From Lottia gigantea (taxonomy: Eukaryota > Mollusca > Gastropoda > Lottiidae), in contig NW_008707225.1 of NCBI RefSeq assembly GCF_000327385.1, positions 1,468,350-1,532,349 on the forward strand: a DNA stretch of 64,000 nt. The letters run 5' to 3'. Under the pieces are notes generated by a model. It saw only the letters and a program-made list of their open reading frames with translations. It was not told where the DNA came from and did not search any database. The position numbers were made by a program, and so were the translations under genes. Position 1 is the first letter of the stretch; every line of letters starts with the position of its first letter. Positions 42,801 through 54,800 of this stretch are shown in pieces.

Positions 42801-45800
42801 GAAAGAGGGGTAAATTCCAAAATGCTAAACCAACCTGCATTTTTTCATCCAATATTCGACGATTTCTCCAGAATTCATGTTTATCATCAGTTTTAACTGT
42901 TTCACCACTAGTTTCAAGTATAAATGAAAATTCTTCTAGTAAATTTCTTCCCTTAAATAAAACCATTATAGTACATAAAGACACAAATATTAATTATTAG
43001 TGGTTCACCAAAGCCTGTAAAAATATTTACCTGTATTTTACTAAAGGCTGATAATATATTTACCTGTATTGTACTAAAGGCCAGTAATATATTTACCTGT
43101 ATTGTACTAAAGGCTGGTATATATTTACCTGTATTGTACTAAAGGCTGGTAATATATTTACCTGTATTGTACTAAAGGCCAGTAATATTTTTACCTGTAT
43201 TTTACTAAAGGCCGATAATATATTTACCTGTATTGTACTAAAGGCCAGTAATATATTTACCTGTATTGTACTAAAGGCTGGTAATATATTTACCTGTATT
43301 CTGCTAAAGGATGGTATATATTTACCTGTATTGTACTAAAGGCCAGTAATATATTTACCTGTTGTGTACTAAAGGCCAGTAATATATTTACCTGTATTCT
43401 ACTAAAGGCTGGTAATATTTTTATCTGTATTGTGCTAAAGGCCAGTAATATATTTACCTGTATTGTACTAAAGGCCAGTAATATATTTACCTGTATTGTA
43501 CTACAGGCTGGTAACATGTTTACCTGTTGTGTACTAAAGGCCAGTAATATATTTACCTGTATTGTACTAAAGGCTGGTAATATTTTTACCTGTATTGTGC
43601 TAAAGGCCAGTAATATATTTACCTGTATTGTACTAAAGGCTGGTAATATATTTACCTGTATTGTACTAAAGGCTGGTAATAAATTTACCTTTATTGTACT
43701 AAAGGCTGGTATATATTTACCTGTTGTGTACTAAAGGCCAGTAATATATTTACCTGTATTGTACTAAAGGCTGGTAATATATTTACCTGTATTGTACTAA
43801 AGGCTGGTCATATATTTACCTGCATTGTACTAAAGGCCAGTAATATATTTACCTGTATTGTACTAAAGGCCAGTAATATATTTACCTGTATTGTACTACA
43901 GGCCAATAATATTTTTACATGTATTGTACTACAGTCCAGTAATATTTTTACCTGTATTGTGCTAAAGAATGGTAATATATTTACCTGTATTGTACTAAAG
44001 GCCAGTAATGTATTTACCTGTTGTGTACTAAAGGCCGGTAATATATTTACCTGTATTGTACTAAAGGCCAGTAATATATTTACCTGTATTGTACTAAAGG
44101 CCAGTAATGTTTTACCTGTATTTTACTAAAGGCCGATAATATATTTACCTGTATTGTACTAAAGGCCAGTAATATATTTACCTGTATTGTACTAAAGGCT
44201 GGTAATATATTTACCTGTATTGTACTAAAGGATGGTAATATATTTACCTGTATTGTACTAAATGCTGGTAATATTTTTACCTGTATTGTACTAAAGGCAA
44301 GTAATATATTTACCTGTATTGTACTAAAGGCTGGTAATATATTTACCTGTATTGTACTAAAGGCTGGTAATATATTTACCTGTATTGTACTAAAGGCCGG
44401 TAATACATTTACCTGTATTGTACTAAAGGCTGTTAAAATATTTACCTGTATTGTACTAAAGGCCAGTAATATATTTACCTGTATTGTACTAAAGGCCAGT
44501 AATATATTTACCTGTTGTGTAGCAAAGGCCGGTTATATTTTTACCTGTATTGTATGGTAATAATATTACGAGTTGTGTACTAAATGATGGTAATATTTTT
44601 ACCTGTATTGTGCTAAAGGCTGGTAATATATTTACCTGTATTGTACTAAAGGCCGGTAATATATTTACCTGTTGTGTACTAAAGGCTGGTAAAGGAACTG
44701 TTATTGGTCTGGTGTCTTTAGTTAATCTAGTTAGTAATAACTGACTTGATTTACCAGCTATTTCCACCATTGATATTTGACATACAGTCCATTCTAAACA
44801 AATACATACAATAAATTATAAAGATTAATCCTACTAAACCTAGATATGAAAATCAAATAAATACTATGAATACTATGAAAGGCAGGAAATTATAATTTTT
44901 ATACGCCCACATGAAATGGGAGGCGTATATTGTCGTCACCCATGTCCGTTGGTCGGTCAGTCGGTCCGTCTGTCCACAATTGCTCATAAACACTCTACAG
45001 GGCACAATTCTTGACGGATTTTAACGAAACTTAGTATGTGTGTTCGCAATCACCCAAGGATAAACCCTATTGAAAATCAGCGAAATCGAAAAATATTTAG
45101 CATGAATTATTGCCCTTGTTAATTTTTAGCTCGTAAACACTCTAGAAGGCACAATTCTTGACAGATTTTGACGAAACTTGGTATGAGTGTTCGTTATCAC
45201 CCAAGGATAGACCCTATTGAAAATCAGCGAAATCGAAAAATATTTAGTATGAATTATTGCCCTTGTTCTTGCAAACCGTTCAATTTTTAGCTCGTAAACA
45301 CTCTAAAAGGCACAATTCTTGACAGATTTTAAACGAAACTTGGTATGAGTGTTCGTATTCGCCCAAGGATAAACCCTATAGAAAATCAGCGAAATCGAAA
45401 AATATGTAGTATGAATTATTGCCCTTGTTCTTGAAAACGCCTCTAGGAGGCACAATTCTTGACTGTCATAATAGTAAAATTCAATTCTTTTCTTGTCCTT
45501 ATTAGCCAAGACAGCTGCAATCAAGTATACTTACAAATCCATTGCATTTCATGCAAACTAATCAAATCTTCGAGAAAAAAAATGTAAGGATATAAAAAGA
45601 TTAAATTCAACAGGAGAAAAAAGGTGGTAAATATTAGCAACTCCCACCTGTCATAAACTCGATACATAAAACTTTTAAAAAAATATTTCAACCTAATTTG
45701 CTTGAATATAATCTGCACATACACAATTCATGACAGACTTATTGAAATCACCCAAGGATAAATCTGATCAAAAATCTTGTAAAACACGTAATTTTTATTC

Positions 45801-48800
45801 TACAAAGCAGAAGTCTAAAACAAATTTGACAACTTGATGAAATTGATCACAATCAAAACTAAACCTTTTGAAATATAAAATACAAGTTATTGCCGTTATT
45901 CTTACAAATGTGTTTGATTTTTAACTTGTGATGGCACAGTTTGTGATGGATTTGGGTATAAGTTGAATATTTCCTGGTGTCTATGTTTGCTATTTTCTAA
46001 CAAATATTCAATTTCAAACAAAGCTATCAGTGGGCGTATATTACCTAGCCTGGCAGGCTATCTTATAATGATATTAGTATTACCTGCATAGAGAATGTTA
46101 ATAATGTCATGAAAGCAACTTATATACTATATTGCTTCAAAACTATAGCACTGCAGTAATCAATAAAGGCAAATATTAATCACAGCAATAGAAAATTAAA
46201 AAGTAACAAAAGAGAAGAGAAATACAAGAAACTTCAAAATGAAAGAAAATAAGTTTACAAATTTACCCGAGGGTAGAAGATTTAACATGTCTATCATATG
46301 ATTTTCTTCTTTATTAAATATCAATGATTGTCGTACATTATCATAAACTTGTAATTTCTGATCACTATTCGTCATATTATCTTCTTTACCTTTCTTTATA
46401 TTTCTACAACAGAGAAGTTTACTTCAATAATAATCTGTAAGAGGTTGAAAGTAAAACTGGGTTTCTGGCAGCATTCTTTGCACATCAGCACTTGTAGAGT
46501 GGCTCAACATTCATATGATCACTAGCTTGATATTCAGTCTTTCTCCGCATACATAGCTTTCCAGAGCAAGCTTGTTTCATCAAATTTATAAACAAGACAA
46601 TACATTTTCAATTTACCAGGGTTTAACTCTACCGTATGATATGCATGTAAGGCCTGTAGCACTCTAGCACCTCTAAATTTACTCAAGAAACTCTGTAATA
46701 AAGGCTTTTTGATTACAGTACTACGTTTGCAAAGTGTATTATTTAATAAGACATAAATCAAAGGATATACATCTTCTATACTAATTATGTCAAGACGTTT
46801 CAGTTGCTACACTTGATATATCATGCTTGATTTAAACAATATTTACCTTATTTTCTTGCCAATATCAATTAAAGTCTGATGTCTAAAAGTGACAGCAGCT
46901 GATTCTGTCAGATAAAATGCTGTTTTATAAGGTGAAAGAGTTCTATATTGTAAAGCTAATAGTTTACAGATAACTGGATAATAAGGATTGGAAGGAAAAT
47001 GACAAACTTGTTGGTATGACATTTCTAATTTCTTTATAATCTCTTCATTATTATCTACAATAAAATAATATTGACACAAATTATTTTCACTAGCTCTATA
47101 TTTGAAGATAGGGACATTAAAATGTATCAAATTTGGCAGCAAGTTACATGACTTATTTGGAAGATTGTCAAGGTTGTACTAGTCATAAGTTTATTCTTAT
47201 GCACAGTACAGGTTAATTCCAATACTTTAGTAGACTCTTTACAAAAATTTTCACCATATTCACAAAAATAAAGAGCAGAAATACAAGCATTGAAAAAGGT
47301 AAAATTACGATTTGACTGTCACTATATGACTTTCTTTTTTTCATTTTTAATACTATGACATAGACAAAATGTATTAGAAAGTAATGTTATTACCTGGGTT
47401 TGTCACCGACTGTTGTCTTTTTACATCATCCTCTACTCCAGACCTCAATATTTCTACTAACTGTGTACCTTTATCTTTAATTCTACTTCTAGTTTTACCT
47501 CTCAATATCTCAATATCATAATCCTCTTCACCTTCCAGGAGTGACGAATCCAGTGATACTTCATGAATAGTCTCAAAATCTATACTAAATTGTTTTTCTG
47601 GGGTATCCTCCTTACATCTTTCAGTTTCTATTTCTTGAGATTTAGTCTTTTTACCAAGTTTAATATCTTTCTTACGAGTGCTACGTTTAGGTTTAACTGG
47701 TGATTCTTCTTCATCAAAATTAAAAACATCTTTGACAATTGGAGAACACACATCAACTGCCTGAGTGGTTGAACTGCCTGACCTCACCTTGGTCGGATTA
47801 CGAGGGGTTTCTAGTTTGTTCTTTCTGGTACTACGGCTCGGTTTAATTGGTTTTACCACAGTATTTTCTTCATTGTTACCAATTTCAACAACAGTCTTTT
47901 TTGTAGATCTTTTGCTTTGTCTTTTCTTTACACTGGTTTCAACTTCGTCAAGTTTTAATTTAGCCATACCTGGTGTAGCGGTAGAATTTATCTTTCTGGA
48001 AATATGACATTTAGTCTTAGTAAGCTTATTTAATGGTTCACAATTTTCTTTCACTTCTGTATCATTTTCATCTTCTGAGCTAGTTACTATTTTTAATGGT
48101 GTTTTTATAGAACCAAGTTTATGTCTAGATTTGCCTTTTAATTCACAGATATAATCATTTTGAGTTTTTGGCTTTCTGCTTCTCACTGATCTCTTAGGTT
48201 TCACACATAATTCTGAGGGTGTTCCACAGAGTGTTTTAGCAGAGAGATTGTCCTTTGGTTTTGGAGGAACATCTTCATCTTCTACAATAAAAACATCATC
48301 TTCTTCAACAACTTTTCTCTTTGTCAAAGCAGATTTTTTGGTAGTAGATTTTAAAGGAGTTTTAGTATCAAACAAAACTTTACAGATCTTCTTTGGACTT
48401 TGAGGTATTATATCTGAATCTTCATGATCAGCAAGATGAGGTGAATCTTCCATGGGTATTAGCAGTGAGCTATCTAATCTACTCTTATCTTGTTGATCTG
48501 GAGAATCAAATTGGATTTTACGCACTGGTTGTTTTCTTGACTTCAGCATTAGATCGGATTCACAAATGCTGTTCAGTTGACATTTTTCTAACTTTGAGGT
48601 CAAATTTTGGATCACATCATGGTTTTCAGATGAATTAAAAAGTTTTCCAAATTGTGCTGGTTCTTGCAATGATAATAAGTTCAGATCACTCATTTGTAAC
48701 TGAACTAAACACATATTAACTCTAGCTCTGAGTAAATTCTGTTCTACACTACATCTTACATCAGAATCTAATATATCCAAAGCTTTTTGACAGATTTCTT

Positions 48801-51800
48801 GAGTTTCATGAGTAGAGTTTAAATAAACAGAACATTCACTTAATAAACAATAACTTTCATAAAGAATATCATTAAATACATTTGGAACTTTGTCCATCAT
48901 TTGATTTGATTCACACAATCTCTTCTCAATAGTCAACAGATTTTCAAAAAGTTTAGGACGTATCTCAGATGACCTTTGGAGGATCTTCCTTAAAAATGTT
49001 TCTGCATGTTGATAAAATTTATTGTGAAAACAAGTTTCAGCCAACACAAACCAGTATTTACTGGTTAAATCCAGTAAAGAGTTGTCTTTACAAGCGATGC
49101 ACTTACAACTAGAATCATGGTCTGGTAAGTTAATGTCTGGTATATCATCACATAATGGGTCAGTTGAGACATCACTTACACTAAATCTATCAATACCCGC
49201 ATCTCTGATACTTTCAAATCCAAAACAATCATCAGCAAAACTTCTCTTACGTTGAAGATATTCAGCCATATCTTTGAGTGGTATATTCTTTGTGTTGGTG
49301 TTATAAGACACAAGTTTGGTTAAGCCAGGTTTTTCAGCCTTATTGGAATAAAGAATGGAAGCTATGTCTGTTAAAACATCTTGTGCTTCCTTTAAACAAC
49401 AAGTTATACTGTAAATTCTACAAAGTTCAAACTTAAACAACAGACACCTAGAAAAATAAAATACAACAATTTTGATTAGAAAAATACAGAGTTAACATCA
49501 TCCACACTCCTACCAAGATATGGTTTTAATATCTAAAGGAATTGTAAAGAGTTTTCTATGTGTATTTGGAACACTGGTAGCATCGATGTGCACCATTCCA
49601 ATTTTCAGTTAGATGTCTGTTGTCATAGCATAGCATAGTTTTAGCTTTTTAGCCCTTATCAGCTTTTGAGATAGTGATATCAAATACAGTGAGGAATTTA
49701 AGATACCTGACAGAAAATTGAAATGGTGCAAAAAGAAGCCACAGTCTTCTATAGCCTGCATTCTTGTATCTTATTGATGAATATTATCAATGCAATCAGG
49801 ATACTTCTTACAAATCCCTGTCACTAATCGATTTTTCTGATCATGAAAGCCCTGTCAATATACTTAATATTCAATCAAGACTATAGAATCCTAATTTTTT
49901 TGGCTTTGTTTTTATTTATGAATAAGTAAAGTCAGATACATACCAGCGTGGTAAGAGTAGGCTATGAGCTGTTTTAATACCTTCTCTAGCATAACACTTA
50001 GCCATAGAATCATCACCAATATATCTATAGAGTTTTACCAGGTTTAATAATGATTCTAATACTTCTATTATAATACTCCATTTCTGGTGTGGACTACCTG
50101 CTTTAAAACAAACAATTATGGTTAATAATTAGAATATAAGAAAAACCAATTTCATTCCGACAGGAGATGAGATATTTCGGATTGTGCAGCATCAGCTGTT
50201 TAAATATATCTATGCTTAAATATAGTTGTTAATTCAATGATGCTAAAAGGAGAGGTTCAACATCCGTACAACCAATCATATCTTGTCTCAGAAAGGGATT
50301 AGCTAAGCTAATCAGTTACATTCTTCACAGCTCACCATCCAAATTTGAGCCTTTGAGACTCCGCAAAATATAGGAAAGACATAAATAGAAATTTACTTGA
50401 GATACATATTCAATGGGAATATCCAATTTTTGTTTAGTTCTAGTACTTTTGAAAACTATATTCAAGATCCAAATCAACCACCTAAAATGACAAACCATGG
50501 TCTATAAACTAATTAAAACTTACCTTTTGACTTCTTTTCTAAGAAGAAATGGTTAACACTAGTATGAAGTCTAACAGCATCATGACCATGATCTAACGCA
50601 TAATGTAGATCTGTAGAATTATCACCTAGACTAAAACCTGATAGTGTTGATAATAATCTGTTAGTTGTACCACGAAGAAAACAAGCAGTGGTCTCTTTTT
50701 GAGAGGATAAGTTGTTTTCTAACTCCAATAGCATTTCTTCACTCTAATATATAAAAAATAGATTATTCTTTTATTAACTCTTATACTGCAGATTATTGTA
50801 TCTGGGCATCTAATTCCATCCTTTAAATTTCTGTTGTTTCCTGTAATTCCATACATACTCCAGCTAATGGAATTTGTAGTACTTCCATCAAAATATGGTT
50901 TAATTTTTCCTGCAATTAATGTAAGACATCTGACAGGAAATTAGAACGGCAATAGGTATGTCCCTGATACATACAGAAAGGAAAAGAAACCCTTTAATAA
51001 CCTGAGTTTTAAGATTATTCAGGTAAAGCAACAGAAGTTAGTAGACTATTGATTGTTACCGCCAAGGGAAAGATCATACATATATAATTAGTATGTTCCA
51101 TTTATTTGGTTTAAATACACAACACTATTTACGTGTTTACAAAAGGTAATGTTACCTGTTTTTGTATGATGGATAAACTGGCTTCAATCTGACGAATTTT
51201 ATACAGTATTTGATCATTTTTACTGGTTGGTAATGGTATTGATGATAATATATGTAATGATGTATCACATAGACCTAATGATGTTAATAATTCTACTGTA
51301 TCCATATTGGCTTGAAATACAGCTATATCATCACCTTTTACCACTGATTTCAACATTAGTAATACATTACATTCTTCACAAGGCTAAAATACAAAATATT
51401 TTCTAATTACTTTCGCCTCATTATTAGAATACAAAATATATCTAATTACTTTGTTCATACAGCTAGATTACAAAATATTATTAATTACTTTCTTCACATG
51501 GCTAAAATACAAAATGTATATAATTACTTTGTTCATACAGCTAGAATACAAAATATTACTAATTACTTTCTTTATATGGCTAGAATACAAAATATTACTA
51601 ATTACTTTCTTTACATGGCTAGAATACAAAATGTATATAATTACTTTGTTCATACAGCTAGAATACAAAATATTACTAATTACTTTCTTTACATGGCTAG
51701 AATACAAAATATTACTAATTACTTTCTTTACATGGCTAGAATACAAAATGTATATAATTACTTTGTTCATACAGCTAGAATACAAAATATTACTAATTAC

Positions 51801-54800
51801 TTTCTTTACATGGCTAAAATACAAAATATTACTTATTACTTTCTTTACATGGCTAGAATACAAAATAATCTCTTTACATGGCTAGAATACAAAATATTAT
51901 TAATTACTCTCTTTACATGGCTAGAATACAAAATACTATTAATTACTCTTTTTACATGGCTAGAATACAAAATATTACTAATTACCTTCTTTACATGTCT
52001 AGAATACAAAATATTATTAATTACTCTCTTTACATGGCTAGAATACAAAATATTACTATTACTTTACTTTCTTCACATGGATAGAATACAAAATATTACT
52101 AATTACTTTCTTTACATGGCTAGAATACAAAATATTATTAATTACTTTCTTTACATGGCTAGAATACAAAATGTATATAATTACTTTGTTCATACAGCTA
52201 GAATACAAAATATTACTAATTACCTTCTTTACATAGCTAGAATACAAAATATTACTATTTTTTGTCTTTACATGGCTAGAATACAAAATACTCTCTTTAC
52301 ATGGCTAGAATACAAAATATTACTAATTACTTTCTTTACGTGGCTAGAATACAAAATATTATTAATTACTCTCTTTACATGGCTAGAATACAAAATATTA
52401 TTAATTACTCTCTTTACATGGCTAGAATACAAAATATTACTAATTACTTTCTTTACATGTCTAGAATACAAAATATAATTAATTACTCTCTTTACATGGC
52501 TAGAATGCAAAATATTATTAATTACTCTCTTTACATGGCTAGAATACAAAATATTACTATTACTTTACTTTCTTCACATGGATAGAATACAAAATATTAC
52601 TAATTACTTTCTTTACATGGCTAGAATACAAAATATTACTAATTACTTTCTTTACATGGCTAGAATACAAAATGTATATAATTACTTTGTTCATACAGCT
52701 AGAATACAAAATATTACTAATTACTTTCTTTACATGGCTAAAATACAAAATATTACTTATTACTTTCTTTACATGGCTAGAATACAAAATAATCTCTTTA
52801 CATGGCTAGAATACAAAATATTATTAATTACTCTCTTTACATGGCTAGAATACAAAATACTATTAATTACTCTCTTTACATGGCTAGAATGCAAAATATT
52901 ACTAATTACCTTCTTTACATGTCTAGAATACAAAATATTATTAATTACTCTCTTTACATGGCTAGAATACAAAATATTACTATTACTTTACTTTCTTCAC
53001 ATGGATAGAATACAAAATATTACTAATTACTTTCTTTACATGGCTAGAATACAAAATATTATTAATTACTCTCTTTACATGGCTAGAATACAAAATATTA
53101 TTAATTACTCTCTTTACATGGCTAGAATACAAAATATTACTATTACTTTACTTTCTTCACATGGATAGAATACAAAATATTACTAATTACTTTCTTTACA
53201 TGGCTAGAATACAAAATATTACTAATTACTTTCTTTACATGGCTAGAATACAAAATGTATATAATTACTTTGTTCATACAGCTAGAATACAAAATATTAC
53301 TAATTACCTTCTTTACATGTCTAGAATACAAAATATTACTAATTACCTTCTTTACATGTCTAGAATACAAAATATTACTAATTACTCTCTTTACATGGCT
53401 AGAATACAAAATATTATTAATTACTCTCTTTACATGACTAGAATTCAAAATATTACTAATTGCTTTGTTTACATGGCTAGAATACAACATATTACTAATT
53501 ACTTTCTTTACATGGCTAGAATACAACATATTACTAATTACTTTCTTTACATGGCTAGAATACAAAATATTACTATAACTTTCTTTTCATGGCTAGAATA
53601 CAAAATATTACTAATTACTTTCTTCGCAAGGCTAGAATACAAAGTATTACTAATTACTTTCTTTACATGGCTAGAATACAAAATATTACTAATTACTTTC
53701 TTTACATGGCTAGAATACAAAATATTACTAATTACTTTCTTTACATGGCTAGAATACAAAATATTACTATTACTTTACTTTCTTTCTTCACATGGATAGA
53801 ATACAAAATATTACTAATTACTTTCTTTACGTGGCTAGAATACAAAATATTACTAATTACTTTCTTTTCATGGCTAGAATAAAATATATTACTAATTACT
53901 TTCTTTACATGGCTAGAATACAAAATATTACTATTACTTTACTTTCTTCACATGGATAGAATACAAAATATTACTAATTACTTTCTTTACGTGGCTAGAA
54001 TACAAAATATTACTAATTACTTTCTTTTCATGGCTAGAATACAAAATGTATATAATTACTTTGTTCATACAGCTAGATTACAAAATATTACTAATTACTT
54101 TCTTTACGTGGCTAGAATACAAAATATTACTAATTACTTTCTTTACATGGCTAGAATACAAAATATTACTATTACTTTACTTTCTTCACATGGATAGAAT
54201 ACAAAATATTACTAATTACTTTCTTTACGTGGCTAGAATACAAAATATTACTAATTACTTTCTTCACATGGCTAGAATACAAAACATTACTATTACTTTA
54301 CTTTCTTCACATGGATAGAATACAAAATCTTACTAATTACTTTCTTTAAGTGGCTAGAATACAAAATATTACTAATTACTTTCTTTACATGGCTAGAATA
54401 CAAAATATTACTATTACTTTACTTTCTTCACATGGATAGAGTGCAAACAATTACCTGAAAGATACTAACCTTTTTCAGAGCTCTGTAGATAGCAGCTGTT
54501 AATTTGAGTGATTCTATAAAAGAGTGTTTCTGTATAGTATCTGATAGTGGTGTATGGTAGGCCTCTAACCATAACTTTACTGATCTCTCTAATAACTTAA
54601 TCATTTCTTCTTCATCACTTAAACTATATAACTGTCTGGTTTTATTATCATCATCATTTTCATCATCAGCATCATCATTATCAATAACAACTGGTTCACT
54701 CTTCCCTAATAAAAACTGTCAGAAAAAAAAAAAAATTAGACACGATCTGCAGTGAATCCATTGTATTTGAAAAGATTAACTGTTGCACAATTAGGACACA

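Noticed and set aside
43290-44770. Open frames with 11-residue repeats (CIVLKASNIFT, VNILLAFSTIQ)
   Set aside because: By-product of the 33-bp array; only the part at 44669-44793 is a true exon.
51451-54318. Many overlapping open frames on both strands encoding 13-residue repeats (MARIQNITNYFLY, KKVISNILYSSHV)
   Set aside because: They follow from a 39-bp tandem repeat without stops in some frames; the region is an intron of separase.
51384-54445. CRISPR-like appearance of regularly spaced repeats
   Set aside because: Units are contiguous with no unique spacers, and the setting is a eukaryotic intron.
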